Assembly (NCBI RefSeq): GCF_945836005.1
Contig: NZ_OX241534.1
Coordinates: forward strand, 124,001-188,000
DNA length: 64,000 nt
Source of the DNA: Candidatus Nitrosacidococcus sp. I8
GTDB taxonomy: Bacteria; Pseudomonadota; Gammaproteobacteria; Nitrosococcales; Nitrosococcaceae
Direction of reading: 5' to 3'
The stretch's first letter is position 1. Each line of letters opens with the position of its first letter. A program made the position numbers and the translations under genes. The notes beneath the pieces are model-generated. The model had not been told where the DNA came from, did no database searches, and was given only the letters and a program-made list of their open reading frames with translations. Below are positions 46,413 through 58,090 of the stretch, one piece after another.

Positions 46413-46470
46413 GAAACACATAAAAATAATTAAAAATTTTTATTTAGTCCATTTCATTTAGGAGAAATTG

Positions 46471-47343
46471 ATGTCCGTAGCACATCCCATTATCGCTGTA
46501 ACTGGTTCATCAGGGGCAGGTACTTCCACTGTGAAGCATGCTTTTAATGATATGTTCCGTCGGGAAGATATTAAACCTGTAGTCATTGAGGGAGATAGTT
46601 TTCATCGCTATGATCGGCAAGCAATGAAAGAGAAAACTGCAGAATACGAAGCTCAAGGGAAGATACTTACTCATTTTGGTCCAGATGCTAATGAGCTAGA
46701 TAAGTTAGAGGCTTTATTTAAAGAGTATTCAGATCATGGTACAGGAAAGAAACGTTTATATGTCCATGATGATAAGGAAGCAGCACTCTATGGTCATGCT
46801 CCAGGTACATTTACCTCATGGGAGCCTATAGATCCGGATAGTCATTTACTTTTCTACGAAGGATTACATGGGGGAATCATTACTGATCAAGTTAATGTAG
46901 CCCGCCATGTAGATTTACTTATAGGGGTTGTACCTGTTGTTAATTTAGAGTGGATTCAAAAAATTCATAGGGATTGCCTCAATCGGGGCTATTCATCCGA
47001 GGCAGTAGTGCAAATTATTCTAAAGCGGATGCCAGATTATGTACACTATATTTGTCCGCAGTTTACCCATACCCATATTAATTTTCAAAGAGTCCCCCTG
47101 GTAGATACCTCTGATCCTTTTATCGCCAGAGATATTCCTACCCCAGATGAAAGTAATGTAGTAATTCGGTTTAGGAATCCCCATATGGCTGATTTCCCTT
47201 ATTACCTAAAGATGCTCAATGGCTCGTTTATGTCCCGAGCAAATACTATTGTAGTACCTGGAGGGAAGATGGGACTAGCCATGGAAGTAGTACTCACCCC
47301 TATTATTCATGACATCATGGCAAGAAAACAGGAGCATAGCTAA
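46471..47343 (+). CDS. prk: Phosphoribulokinase
   Basis: A 290-residue class I (proteobacterial) PRK that makes ribulose 1,5-bisphosphate, so the cell has a Calvin cycle. P-loop GSSGAGTST at about 12-20, and VIEGDSFHRYDRQAMK, FEGLHGG-like YEGLHGG and RDCLNRGYS are seen. A TTG codon directly precedes the ATG, but GGAG spacing favours the ATG. Rubisco genes are not in the window. Two of its pathway partners, gap and pgk, lie at 60-62 kb. Confidence 0.97.
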   Translation: MSVAHPIIAVTGSSGAGTSTVKHAFNDMFRREDIKPVVIEGDSFHRYDRQAMKEKTAEYEAQGKILTHFGPDANELDKLEALFKEYSDHGTGKKRLYVHDDKEAALYGHAPGTFTSWEPIDPDSHLLFYEGLHGGIITDQVNVARHVDLLIGVVPVVNLEWIQKIHRDCLNRGYSSEAVVQIILKRMPDYVHYICPQFTHTHINFQRVPLVDTSDPFIARDIPTPDESNVVIRFRNPHMADFPYYLKMLNGSFMSRANTIVVPGGKMGLAMEVVLTPIIHDIMARKQEHS

Positions 47344-47347
47344 TTTT

Positions 47348-47908
47348 ATGGCGGCAGCTCTAAATATACCTATACGGGTTGCCGCCTCTACCATTCGTAA
47401 TGGCGGGGTTATTGCTTATCCTACAGAGAGCGTTTTTGGTTTAGGTTGCGAGCCTCTAAATAAAAAGGCAGTGGATCGAATATTACATATTAAAGATCGT
47501 CCTAAAACTAAGGGATTAATTGTTATTGCTGCTAATTTTTCTCAGTTACAACCCTACTTGCTTCCTCTACCCAATGAAATTAAGGATCGGCTAGTTAAGA
47601 CCTGGCCAGGTCCAACTACTTGGCTACTACCTGCTAAACCAAGTATACCTTCTTGGTTAAGAGGAAAACATAATACGCTTGCAGTACGGGTAACTAATCA
47701 CCCTTTAGTCATTGCCTTGTGCGAGACAGTAAATAGTGCAATTATCTCTACCAGTGCTAATCGTACTAGACAACCGCCAGCAAGAACTACCTTTCAGGTA
47801 TATAAGTGCTTCCATAAACAGGTTGACTTTATTCTTAAGGGGGAAACCAGCGGTAGAGTCAATCCTAGCGATATTTTTGATGGAAAGACAGGAAAACAAA
47901 TACGCTAA
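47348..47908 (+). CDS. tsaC: Threonylcarbamoyl-AMP synthase (YrdC/TsaC)
   Basis: A 186-residue enzyme for the t6A37 tRNA modification. KxR-SxN pattern: VIAYPTESVFGLGCEP, KDRPKTKGLIVI, and IISTSANRTRQPP. The open frame begins at 47309 inside prk, but MAAALNIP at 47348 is the sensible start, 4 bases after the prk stop. It lacks the Sua5 C-terminal domain. Confidence 0.92.
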   Translation: MAAALNIPIRVAASTIRNGGVIAYPTESVFGLGCEPLNKKAVDRILHIKDRPKTKGLIVIAANFSQLQPYLLPLPNEIKDRLVKTWPGPTTWLLPAKPSIPSWLRGKHNTLAVRVTNHPLVIALCETVNSAIISTSANRTRQPPARTTFQVYKCFHKQVDFILKGETSGRVNPSDIFDGKTGKQIR

Positions 47909-47961
47909 AATACATCCTATCTTTGATTAGGATAAGCATATAAACAGGTTTTTCATAATAG

Positions 47962-49342
<1,381 letters not shown>

Positions 49343-49364
49343 AAGTAATAATCTAAATTAATCC

Positions 49365-50345
49365 ATGACTGAATCGTTACCAAGTGCAGATATAAATAAA
49401 ACAAATCTAAGTCAGTTAAAAGTAGATTTTTGCGGACTTAATCTACAAAGCCCTATTGTATTGCTCTCAGGTTGTGTTGGCTTTGGGGAAGAATATACTC
49501 GAGTAGTTGGATTTTCTAATCAAGATGTAGGGGCAGTTTGTCTTAAAGGAACCACCGCAAAACCTCGGCTAGGAAATAACCCTCATCGAGTTTACGAAAC
49601 CCCCGCAGGGATGTTAAATGCTATTGGGTTACAAAATCCGGGAGTTGATTATGTGGTTAAGCACATTCTACCAGAATTAGACTTTAGTGAAACCTACTAT
49701 ATTGCTAATGTCTCTGGTGCGACCCTTGAAGAATATGTGGAAGTTACTCGCTGTTTTGATGATTCCCCAATTAGTGCGATTGAAATTAATATCTCTTGTC
49801 CTAATGTAAAAGAAGGGGGAGTTATTTTCGGTAACGATCCTAATATGTCTGCTAGGGTGGTTGAGGCTTGCCGCAAAGTAACTTCTAAACCACTTATTAC
49901 TAAACTCTCTCCAAATCAAACTTCTATTGAAGAAAATGCTCGCCGTTGCCTTGAAGCAGGAACAGATGCCTTTGCAGTTATTAATACTTTAACTGGCATG
50001 AGTATTGATATTGAAAATAGAGTCCCATTTTTGGGTAATGTCCAAGGAGGATTATCTGGTCCTGCAATTAAACCTATTGCACTACTTAAGGTATATCAGG
50101 TCTACCAAGTATGTAAGAAACACAATGTACCAATTATTGGTCAAGGAGGTATTACCTCTGCTAGAGATGCTCTGGAGTTTCTTATTGCTGGGGCCACTAC
50201 AATAGGTATTGGGACTGCTTTATTTTATGATCCGTTGATTTGCCCTAAAATCAATGCCGGTATTATAGGTTATATGGAAAAATATGGTTTTACACATATT
50301 GATCAGATTATAGGTAACTTACATAGTGGGACAATGACATGCTAG
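49365..50345 (+). CDS. pyrD: Dihydroorotate dehydrogenase, class 1B catalytic subunit
   Basis: A 326-residue FMN enzyme of pyrimidine synthesis. NISCPNVKEGG carries the catalytic Cys of class 1. NTLTGMSIDIENR and IIGQGGITSARDALEFLIAG bind FMN. Class 1B enzymes need the Fe-S/FAD subunit PyrK and use NAD; no pyrK adjoins. Most gammaproteobacteria use the membrane class 2 enzyme, so this choice is notable. Confidence 0.92.
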   Translation: MTESLPSADINKTNLSQLKVDFCGLNLQSPIVLLSGCVGFGEEYTRVVGFSNQDVGAVCLKGTTAKPRLGNNPHRVYETPAGMLNAIGLQNPGVDYVVKHILPELDFSETYYIANVSGATLEEYVEVTRCFDDSPISAIEINISCPNVKEGGVIFGNDPNMSARVVEACRKVTSKPLITKLSPNQTSIEENARRCLEAGTDAFAVINTLTGMSIDIENRVPFLGNVQGGLSGPAIKPIALLKVYQVYQVCKKHNVPIIGQGGITSARDALEFLIAGATTIGIGTALFYDPLICPKINAGIIGYMEKYGFTHIDQIIGNLHSGTMTC

Positions 50346-50423
50346 AAATAGAGAAGATTACTTAGTTAAATAACTTTAGCACTAAATCTATCCTCCTTCA
50401 TAAACTAGCTAAGATAAGAGATA

Positions 50424-51182
50424 ATGGATTTTAATCATCTATCCCGTCAAAGCTTTTATGCTTGGCTTAACACCTCTTCAGGTATACGTTTATTAGAAGA
50501 GGAACAATTAGAACTTGGCAATATCCTTCCTAGCTTATTTGGATATCATATTGTTCAGCTAGGATCTCTAAGCCAAGAGATAAATCTGTTATCTTCCAGT
50601 TATATTTTAGATCAAATTATTGTAGATACAGAAATATCGAAAGAATTTCAGATGCCTAGTATTATCTCCAAAATAGATATTTTGCCTTTTGGTTCTGAAA
50701 CCATAGATGTTGTGTTACTACCTCATACGTTAGAATATGCCTCTAGCCCTCACTTTTTATTACAAGAGGTACAGCGGGTATTAATCCCTAATGGTACATT
50801 AATTATTTTGGGCTTAAATCCATGGAGTTTTCTAGGGATTCGTCGCTTTTTTCCCTATAAGGGTGAGCAAATACCTTGGTATGGACACTATTATAGTCTA
50901 ACTCATATTCAAAGATGGCTAGCTTTATCGGGGTTTAAAGTGGTAAGATCCCGTTATTTTTTATTTCATTCGACCACAAAATATTCTAGATTAATAAAAA
51001 ATTTATATTCTTTGGCTAATACTAAACGTTACTTATCTCCTTTTTTTTTCGAAGGTTATTTGCTTATTGCCAATAAGCAAGTAGTTCGCTTAAATCCAGT
51101 AGATCTTAAATGGGAAAAACAAGGTGGTGTGGAAGTATCGGGAATAGTAGAGCCAGTAGCACAAGTGCATTTTTATGATTGA
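50424..51182 (+). CDS. YafS-like class I methyltransferase-fold protein
   Basis: A 252-residue protein related to E. coli YafS, which also sits beside rnhA. Motif I is degenerate (HIVQLGSLSQEINL in place of a GxGxG loop). Later motifs LPFGSETIDVVLLPHTLEY and LIPNGTLIILGLNPWSFLGIR are conserved. SAM binding is therefore uncertain. It overlaps the RNase HI-DnaQ start by 8 bases, so translation is coupled. Confidence 0.82.
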   Translation: MDFNHLSRQSFYAWLNTSSGIRLLEEEQLELGNILPSLFGYHIVQLGSLSQEINLLSSSYILDQIIVDTEISKEFQMPSIISKIDILPFGSETIDVVLLPHTLEYASSPHFLLQEVQRVLIPNGTLIILGLNPWSFLGIRRFFPYKGEQIPWYGHYYSLTHIQRWLALSGFKVVRSRYFLFHSTTKYSRLIKNLYSLANTKRYLSPFFFEGYLLIANKQVVRLNPVDLKWEKQGGVEVSGIVEPVAQVHFYD

Positions 51183-52326
51183 GAAAATAAAAATTTTTAC
51201 AGACGGAGCTTGTTTAGGAAACCCAGGTCCTGGTGGCTGGGGTGCTCTGATTTGTTATCAAGGAAAAAAAGAAGAAATATCTGGAGCTGAATTTGATACC
51301 ACCAATAACCGTATGGAGCTTACTGCTGCTATTAGAGCACTTAATAAAGCACTAGAGTTAGCACCTAATTCAATTGATATTACTACTGATTCTGAGTATT
51401 TACGCCAAGGAATTACCCAGTGGATTTTTAATTGGAAACAGCGAGGATGGAAAACAAATCAAAACCGATCTGTAAAGAATATAGATTTATGGCAAAAGCT
51501 TGATGAAATTGTTACACAGTATAAAAAAATAGAATGGCATTGGGTGCGCAGCCATAACGGTCACCCGGAGAATGAGCGAGCAGATTCTATTGCAAGAAAT
51601 GCAATTAAAAAAACTCATCCAGAAAATATAGATCGGCAAATTGTATTTGATACAGAAACCACTGGATTAAAGCCTGAAGAAGGGCATAGAGTGATTGAAA
51701 TCGGCTGTATTGAAATCATTAATCGCCATAAAACAGGCAGTACATTTCATAGGTATATTAACCCAGGTCGAGAAATTGATGTAGAGGCAACAAAAATTCA
51801 TGGGCTAACTAATGAGTTTTTAGTAAATCAACCATCTTTTTCAGAAATTGCTGATGATTTTGTTGCTTTTATTCGTGGATCAGAGCTAATTGCCCACAAT
51901 GCTTCATTTGATATTAACTTCTTAAACATCGAATTAAAGAGGGTTAACACAGAATGGGAAGGGATAAATTCTTGCTGTGCAGTAATAGATACACTCCAGT
52001 TAGCACGACAGCGTCATCCAGGGCAAAAAAATAATTTAGATGCCCTATGTAAGCGTTATGGAATTGATAATACTCGTCGAGAACTACATGGTGCTCTTTT
52101 GGATTCAGAGCTACTTGCTGAAGTGTACCTAGCTATGACAAGAGGGCAGGAAGACTTAAAATTCGGAATAACTCGTTCTTCTTATGGGTATAAAAAAGAG
52201 CAGTCATATCAAGAGATTCACCGTATTTCAACTGATCGGGTAAAATTGAAAGTATTAGAACCAAATGAAGAGGAAAAGTTAGCTCATAAACAGTGGCTAG
52301 TAAATCATAGTACTTTTTCATGGTAG
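51175..52326 (+). CDS. RNase HI fused to DNA polymerase III epsilon (proofreading exonuclease)
   Basis: A 383-residue fusion. Residues 1-145 are RNase HI with D10, E48, D72, H127 and D137 all present (TDGACLGNPGPGGWGAL, NRMELTAAI, TTDSEYLRQG). Residues about 155-330 are a DEDDh exonuclease like DnaQ: DTETTG (159-164), GHRVIEIG, HNASFDINF and HGALLDSELL. A GQEDLKF segment after it resembles the clamp-binding tail of epsilon. No stop or alternative ATG separates the halves (linker IKKTHPENIDRQ). rnhA and dnaQ are neighbours in many gammaproteobacteria, so stop-codon loss is a simple origin. Confidence 0.93.
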   Translation: MIEKIKIFTDGACLGNPGPGGWGALICYQGKKEEISGAEFDTTNNRMELTAAIRALNKALELAPNSIDITTDSEYLRQGITQWIFNWKQRGWKTNQNRSVKNIDLWQKLDEIVTQYKKIEWHWVRSHNGHPENERADSIARNAIKKTHPENIDRQIVFDTETTGLKPEEGHRVIEIGCIEIINRHKTGSTFHRYINPGREIDVEATKIHGLTNEFLVNQPSFSEIADDFVAFIRGSELIAHNASFDINFLNIELKRVNTEWEGINSCCAVIDTLQLARQRHPGQKNNLDALCKRYGIDNTRRELHGALLDSELLAEVYLAMTRGQEDLKFGITRSSYGYKKEQSYQEIHRISTDRVKLKVLEPNEEEKLAHKQWLVNHSTFSW

Positions 52327-52350
52327 AAAGATTAATAAGTACTTAAATTT

Positions 52351-53415
52351 ATGTTTCAATTAAATAATAATAACAATACAGTAATATTAAATGAACGCTC
52401 TCAATATATACTTAAAACAATTATAGAGTGCTATATACGAGATGGGGAACCTATCGGTTCAAGGATGCTCTCTCGGGAAAGTCAATTGGCTTTAAGCCCA
52501 GCAACTATTCGTAATACGATGGCTGATCTAGAAGAACTAGAACTGGTGTTTTCTCCTCATACCTCTTCTGGTAGAATCCCTACTTCTAAAGGGTATCGAT
52601 TTTTTATTGATTCTCTACTTAACCCTAAAACTTTAAGCGTAGATTCTGTTCAGATACTTAAAACTCAGCTAGATGCGAATACTGATCCTCAGTCTCTATT
52701 AACTATTGCCTCGCAAATACTCTCAGAGATTAGCCGGTTTGCAGGAGTAGTGATGGTGCCTCGCCGAGAAAGCCGTACCTTAAGCCAAATAGAATTTTTA
52801 CCTCTATCAGAAAATAGGGTACTTGCGGTTTTAGTGATTAATGAGTGTGAAATACAAAATCGTATTATTTATGTAACAAAGAAATATTCTATATCAGAGT
52901 TGCAGCAAGCTGCTAATTATCTCAACAGTATCTTTAAAGGTAAAGATCTATATGCTGTGCGTTGGCATTTAATTAAGGAAATGGCTGAAGTTCAGGAAAA
53001 CGTAGATCAAATTATCCATACTGCAATGGAAGTAGCAAACCAAGTATTTTCAACTAACCAAACTAAAACAGAAGATTGTGTCGTAACTGGTCAAACAAAT
53101 TTATTAGACTATATTGATTTTTCTGATAAAGAACGGCTACGACAATTATTTAATGCCTTTAATGAAAAACAAGATATTCTTCATTTACTCGATCAGTGCT
53201 TAAACGCAGATGGAATTCAAATTTTTGTTGGTGAAGAAACCGGCTATCAAGTTTTCAATGGCTGTAGTGTAGTAACTGCTCGTTATGGTGGGTCTAAGGG
53301 GGCTATTGGTGTTCTTGGAATTATTGGCCCTATCCGTATGGATTATGAGCAGGTTATTCCCCTAGTGGATATTACTGCCCAATTATTAGGTAACGCACTT
53401 AATCAGCACAGCTAG
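52351..53415 (+). CDS. hrcA: Heat-shock repressor HrcA
   Basis: A 354-residue winged-helix repressor of chaperone genes, whose known operator is CIRCE. LNERSQYILKTIIECYI, LSPATIRNTMADLEE and SSGRIPTSKGYRFFID are the N-terminal DNA-binding parts, followed by the GAF-like domain. It heads hrcA-grpE-dnaK-dnaJ. I found no CIRCE repeat in the spacers of this operon, so its target may be groESL elsewhere. Confidence 0.96.
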   Translation: MFQLNNNNNTVILNERSQYILKTIIECYIRDGEPIGSRMLSRESQLALSPATIRNTMADLEELELVFSPHTSSGRIPTSKGYRFFIDSLLNPKTLSVDSVQILKTQLDANTDPQSLLTIASQILSEISRFAGVVMVPRRESRTLSQIEFLPLSENRVLAVLVINECEIQNRIIYVTKKYSISELQQAANYLNSIFKGKDLYAVRWHLIKEMAEVQENVDQIIHTAMEVANQVFSTNQTKTEDCVVTGQTNLLDYIDFSDKERLRQLFNAFNEKQDILHLLDQCLNADGIQIFVGEETGYQVFNGCSVVTARYGGSKGAIGVLGIIGPIRMDYEQVIPLVDITAQLLGNALNQHS

Positions 53416-53462
53416 TTTGTAGCTAAAATCCATAATTTATTAAATTATTTTGGAGAATTAAT

Positions 53463-54068
53463 ATGATATCTGAAGAAACCACTTCTCCGGAAAAAAATCA
53501 CAATCCTTCTAAAGTAGAAGAAAACCATATTGAAGAAACTCAAAATCAAGAATCCCTTTCCCATATTAGTGAGATAGAAGATCGCTTAACAGAAGCACTT
53601 AGTAAAGCGGACTCTAATTGGAATGAAGTATTGCGTGCAAAAGCTGATTTAGAAAATCAACGCCGCCGATATGAGAGGGAACTGGAAAAGGCGAGAAAGT
53701 ATACTTTAGAGAAATTTGCTCAGGATTTACTCCCTTTAAGAGATAGTTTAGAGATGGGTTTATCTCAAGCACAGGAAGAAAATGCAAGTGTAGACATTTT
53801 ACGAGAAGGTACAGAACTTATTCTTAAAGAATTTAATCAAATCACTGATCGTTTTGGAATCAAAGAAATAACTCCTGTAAATGAGCCTTTTAACCCTGAG
53901 TTCCATCAAGCAATATCTACCCAAGAGAGTGATGATTTCGATCCCAACACTGTCGTTGCCGTAGTACGCAAAGGTTATTTATTGAATGATCGCTTGTTAC
54001 GACCTGCTATGGTAGTTGTCTCTAAATTAAGTAGAAAAACACCCTCTGATGAAGATCTAGAGACTTGA
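53463..54068 (+). CDS. grpE: Nucleotide exchange factor GrpE
   Basis: A 201-residue homodimer that releases ADP from DnaK. An acidic, Glu-rich N-terminal stretch is followed by the long dimer helix (ADLENQRRRYERELEKARKY) and the beta-wing end (NPEFHQAIS, VVRKGYLLNDRLLRPAMVVVS). A TGGAG site precedes the ATG. Its stop overlaps the -35 of the sigma-32 promoter of dnaK. Confidence 0.97.
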   Translation: MISEETTSPEKNHNPSKVEENHIEETQNQESLSHISEIEDRLTEALSKADSNWNEVLRAKADLENQRRRYERELEKARKYTLEKFAQDLLPLRDSLEMGLSQAQEENASVDILREGTELILKEFNQITDRFGIKEITPVNEPFNPEFHQAISTQESDDFDPNTVVAVVRKGYLLNDRLLRPAMVVVSKLSRKTPSDEDLET

Positions 54069-54090
54069 AATGAAAAAATATGCCCCAATA
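54064..54090 (+). promoter_or_regulatory. Sigma-32 (RpoH) heat-shock promoter of dnaK
   Basis: CTTGAAA (54064-54070), a 12-base spacer and CCCCAATA (54083-54090), close to the E. coli heat-shock consensus CTTGAAA / CCCCAT-T. It overlaps the grpE stop codon and lies 66 bases before the dnaK ATG, so dnaK can be induced apart from hrcA-grpE. Confidence 0.85.
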
Positions 54091-54155
54091 ATAATAAATA
54101 GACAGGTTTTTAATTTCTTAAAATAAATAAAATAAATTTCTGGAGTAAATCAGTA

Positions 54156-56090
54156 ATGGGAAAAATAATTGGTATCGATTTAGGAACAACAAACTCTTGT
54201 GTTGCCCTTATGGATGGGAATAGTCCTCGAGTTATCGAGAATTCTGAAGGAGATCGTACTACCCCTTCTGTAATTGCATTTACTAAAGATGATGAAACTT
54301 TAGTGGGTCAATCAGCAAAACGCCAAGCAATCACTAATCCCCAAAATACTCTCTACGCAATTAAGCGTCTTATTGGTCGTCGCTTTGATGAGGAAGTAGT
54401 GCAAAAGGACACTAAGCTTGTTCCTTATAAAATTGCTAAAGCAGATAATGGGGACGCTTGGGTAGAAGTCATGGGTAAAAAAATGGCTCCTCCTGAAATT
54501 TCTGCTAATGTGCTTCGCAAAATGAAAAAAACTGCAGAAGATTATTTAGGAGAGGAAATTACAGGAGCAGTAATTACAGTACCTGCTTACTTTAATGACT
54601 CCCAGCGGCAAGCGACTAAAGATGCTGGTCGAATTGCAGGGCTTGAAGTAAAAAGAATTATTAATGAGCCTACTGCTGCTGCCCTTGCGTATGGGCTAGA
54701 TAAAAAGAAAAAAGGAGATCAAAAAATTGCAGTATATGATCTTGGTGGGGGTACTTTTGATGTCTCGATTATTGAAATTGCTGAAATAGAAGGAGAAAGC
54801 CAGTTTGAGGTACTTTCCACTAATGGAGATACTTTCCTTGGTGGTGAAGACTTTGATAAGCGTGTTATCGACTATATTTCTAGTGAATTTAAAAAAGAAC
54901 AGGGGATTGATTTACTAGGCGATCCTTTAGCCATGCAACGCCTTAAAGATGCTGCTGAAAAAGCAAAAATAGAGCTCTCTTCCAGCCAGCAAACAGATAT
55001 TAATTTGCCCTATGTTACTGCTGATGCTAGTGGGCCTAAGCATTTAAATGTTCGCTTAACACGGGCCAAACTAGAATCTTTAGTTGAAGATTTAATTACT
55101 CGTACCTTAACTCCATGTAAAATTGCACTTAAAGACGCAGGGCTAAGTGCTTCTGAGATTGATGAGGTGGTTTTAGTCGGTGGTCAAACCCGTATGCCTA
55201 AAGTACTGGAGGTAACTAAAGAATTCTTTGGGAAAGAGCCTCGTAAAGATGTTAATCCAGATGAAGCTGTAGCTATGGGTGCTGCAATTCAAGCAGGTGT
55301 ACTTTCAGGAGATGTAAAAGAAGTACTATTACTTGACGTTACTCCGCTGTCCTTAGGCATTGAAACTTTAGGTGGGGTAATGACTAAACTCATAGAAAAA
55401 AACACTACAATTCCTACCCGTAAGGATCAAGTATTTTCAACTGCTGATGATAATCAAACAGCAGTTACAGTCCATGTACTGCAAGGGGAGCGAGAAAGAG
55501 CGGTAGATAATAAATCCCTTGGTCGGTTTGATCTAGTAGGAATTCCACCTGCTCCAAGAGGGATGCCTCAAATTGAAGTGGTATTTGATATTGATGCTAA
55601 TGGTATTCTCAATGTTTCTGCTAAAGATAAAGCAACAGGTAAAGCGCAGTCTATTGTTATTAAAGCTTCTAGTGGATTGGGTGAGGAAGAGATTGAAAAG
55701 ATGGTTCGAGATGCAGAATCTCATGCGGAAGAAGATAAAAAATTTAGAGAACTTATTGATATTAGAAATCAAGGAGATAGTTTAATCCACGCAACTGAAA
55801 AATCCTTAAGTGAAGTAAAGGATAAAATTTCAGCAGAGGAGAAAAGTGGTATAGAAAGTGCAATTGAAAATCTTAAAACTGCCATGAAAGGTGATAATAA
55901 GGATGCTATTGAAGCAAAACTTAAAGCACTTACAGAAGCATCTAGCAAGATGGCAGAGCATCTTTATGGTCAAAATCAAGGACAGAACGATGAGCATACT
56001 CATCATGATCACACCCATCATGAACATAAACCAGGAAATGAAAATATTGTAGATGCAGACTTTGAAGAAGTTAAGGAAGATAAAAAATAA
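54156..56090 (+). CDS. dnaK: Chaperone DnaK (Hsp70) with His-rich tail
   Basis: A 644-residue Hsp70. ATPase domain signatures [25 protein letters not shown] and [13 protein letters not shown], then the substrate domain ([14 protein letters not shown]). The lid ends in a tail where residues 614-624 carry seven His ([11 protein letters not shown]) before the normal end [13 protein letters not shown]. coli has Gln and Ala there. The His run could bind nickel, zinc or copper, or arise by repeat slippage. A TGGAG site precedes the ATG. Confidence 0.98.
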   Translation: MGKIIGIDLGTTNSCVALMDGNSPRVIENSEGDRTTPSVIAFTKDDETLVGQSAKRQAITNPQNTLYAIKRLIGRRFDEEVVQKDTKLVPYKIAKADNGDAWVEVMGKKMAPPEISANVLRKMKKTAEDYLGEEITGAVITVPAYFNDSQRQATKDAGRIAGLEVKRIINEPTAAALAYGLDKKKKGDQKIAVYDLGGGTFDVSIIEIAEIEGESQFEVLSTNGDTFLGGEDFDKRVIDYISSEFKKEQGIDLLGDPLAMQRLKDAAEKAKIELSSSQQTDINLPYVTADASGPKHLNVRLTRAKLESLVEDLITRTLTPCKIALKDAGLSASEIDEVVLVGGQTRMPKVLEVTKEFFGKEPRKDVNPDEAVAMGAAIQAGVLSGDVKEVLLLDVTPLSLGIETLGGVMTKLIEKNTTIPTRKDQVFSTADDNQTAVTVHVLQGERERAVDNKSLGRFDLVGIPPAPRGMPQIEVVFDIDANGILNVSAKDKATGKAQSIVIKASSGLGEEEIEKMVRDAESHAEEDKKFRELIDIRNQGDSLIHATEKSLSEVKDKISAEEKSGIESAIENLKTAMKGDNKDAIEAKLKALTEASSKMAEHLYGQNQGQNDEHTHHDHTHHEHKPGNENIVDADFEEVKEDKK

Positions 56091-56148
56091 CTACTTTATT
56101 ACAACTATTTTAAAAACTGCACCAAATTAAAAATTAGTGACTTAAAGC

Positions 56149-57261
56149 ATGGCGAAACGTGATTACTATGAAGTTTTAGGTATTTCTAAACAAGCTTCGG
56201 AAGGGGAAATTAAAAAATCCTATCGAAAGTTAGCTATGAAATACCATCCAGACCGTAATCCGGATAGTAAAGAGGCTGAGGAGAAGTTTAAGGATATCCA
56301 AGAAGCCTATGATGTGCTTTCCGATTCAAAAAAACGCATGGCCTATGATCAAATGGGCCATGCAGGGGTGGGTGCTGGAGGATATGGTGCAGGTGCTAAT
56401 GTTAATGATATTTTTGGCGATATCTTTGGTGATATCTTTGGTGCATCTAGGGGTGGTGGGCAACAAGCTTATCGAGGATCTGATTTACGTTATAATCTAA
56501 CTATTACCTTAGAAGAGGCTGTTGCAGGTACTACCGCAAAAATTCGTCTCCCTACTTATGTAGAATGTAAAATATGCCATGGTAGTGGAGCAAAACCAGG
56601 GACTTCTCCCACTACATGCCCCACTTGTAACGGTCATGGGCAAGTGCGGATGCAGCAAGGGTTTTTCTCTCTGCAACAAACTTGTCAGCGATGCCATGGT
56701 ACCGGTCAAATTATTAGCACACCTTGCGGATCGTGTCATGGACAGGGTAGGGTAAAAGAGCACAAAATTCTCTCAGTTAAAATTCCTGTTGGAGTAAATA
56801 CTGGTGATAGGATTCGTTTAGCTGGCGAAGGAGAAGCAGGTGAACACGGTGGATCAGCAGGTGATTTGTATGTAGAAGTTCAAATTAAAGATCACCCTAT
56901 TTTTTCTCGAGAGGGGGATAATCTACACTGCGAAGTCCCAGTCAATATAATTACAGCGGCTTTAGGTGGTACCTTAGAGGTTCCTACTTTAACAGGGAAA
57001 GCTGCTTTAAAAATTCCTGCTGGCGCTCAAACTGGGCAAGCTTTTCGTTTAAGAGGAAAAGGAGTTACTCCTGTACATGGAGGATCAGTCGGCGATCTTT
57101 TATGTAAAATCATGGTAGAGACGCCGGTAAATCTAAATACAGAGCAAAAAGAGCTTTTGCAGAAACTTGGAGATTCTATAGGGCAAAATACAAGTCATAG
57201 CCCTAAACACCATTCTTGGCTAGAGAGAGTGAAGAATTTTTTTGAAGAAATAAAGCCTTAG
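56149..57261 (+). CDS. dnaJ: Co-chaperone DnaJ (Hsp40)
   Basis: A 370-residue type A J-protein. J domain (1-70) with HPD in [10 protein letters not shown], a Gly-rich linker, then four zinc repeats ([32 protein letters not shown]) and the C-terminal substrate domains. Normal length. It follows dnaK by 58 bases and precedes dapB by 22. Confidence 0.98.
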   Translation: MAKRDYYEVLGISKQASEGEIKKSYRKLAMKYHPDRNPDSKEAEEKFKDIQEAYDVLSDSKKRMAYDQMGHAGVGAGGYGAGANVNDIFGDIFGDIFGASRGGGQQAYRGSDLRYNLTITLEEAVAGTTAKIRLPTYVECKICHGSGAKPGTSPTTCPTCNGHGQVRMQQGFFSLQQTCQRCHGTGQIISTPCGSCHGQGRVKEHKILSVKIPVGVNTGDRIRLAGEGEAGEHGGSAGDLYVEVQIKDHPIFSREGDNLHCEVPVNIITAALGGTLEVPTLTGKAALKIPAGAQTGQAFRLRGKGVTPVHGGSVGDLLCKIMVETPVNLNTEQKELLQKLGDSIGQNTSHSPKHHSWLERVKNFFEEIKP

Positions 57262-57283
57262 TGGTAATTTTAAAATAATAACT

Positions 57284-58084
57284 ATGATTCGAGTAGCAAT
57301 TACAGGTGTAGCTGGACGCATGGGGCGTTCACTAGTTCAAGCAGGTCATCAAGATAAAAATATTATGATTAGTGCTGCTAGCGAGCATCCTGACAGCCCC
57401 TTTATTGGTGAGGATATTGGGGTATTAGCTGGTGTAGGCATATTGCAAGTATCGATTATTACTCATCTAGCTGAGAAAAAAGAAGATTTTGATCTCATTA
57501 TTGATTTTACCCGCCCAGAAGTATCACTAGCACATCTTCAAGTATGTGAGGAAAATGCTAAACCTATAGTCATAGGTACTACTGGATTTACTTCAGATCA
57601 GTATCAAGAGATAATTAAAGCATCCCATCGTATCCCTATTGTTTTTGCACCTAATATGAGTGTAGGAGTTAACCTATGTTTGAAATTATTAGAAATAACT
57701 GCACGTGTTTTAGGGAAAGAAGCGGATATTGAAATTATAGAGGCCCATCACAGGCATAAATCTGATTCTCCTTCAGGAACTGCACTTCGTATGGGGGATG
57801 TTATTGCTCAAGAACTTAATCTAGATTTAAATTCATGTATAGTATCGGGTCAGCGCAAATCTAGAGATGAGGAATCTAAAACGATAGGATTCTCTTCTCT
57901 CCGAATAGGTGATACTCCTGGGGAACATACCGTTGTGTTTGCAATGGAGGGAGAGCGGGTAGAAATTAGTCATAAAGCACTTAATCGAATGATTTTTGCT
58001 TATGGAGCAATAAGAGCAGCTAATTGGGTAATAGATAAATCTCCAGGTTTATACAATATGCAAAATGTGCTTGATTTTTCATAA
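57284..58084 (+). CDS. dapB: 4-hydroxy-tetrahydrodipicolinate reductase
   Basis: A 266-residue NAD(P)H enzyme of lysine and diaminopimelate synthesis. [11 protein letters not shown] binds the cofactor; [16 protein letters not shown] holds the catalytic His and Lys. It sits after dnaJ, an order also known from pseudomonads and xanthomonads, where carAB follows. Here tkt follows instead. Confidence 0.97.
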   Translation: MIRVAITGVAGRMGRSLVQAGHQDKNIMISAASEHPDSPFIGEDIGVLAGVGILQVSIITHLAEKKEDFDLIIDFTRPEVSLAHLQVCEENAKPIVIGTTGFTSDQYQEIIKASHRIPIVFAPNMSVGVNLCLKLLEITARVLGKEADIEIIEAHHRHKSDSPSGTALRMGDVIAQELNLDLNSCIVSGQRKSRDEESKTIGFSSLRIGDTPGEHTVVFAMEGERVEISHKALNRMIFAYGAIRAANWVIDKSPGLYNMQNVLDFS

Positions 58085-58090
58085 TTTTAT

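Noticed and set aside
52327-56148. CIRCE operator expected with hrcA
   Set aside because: The spacers before hrcA, grpE, dnaK and dnaJ were read for TTAGCACTC and GAGTGCTAA; neither arm is there.
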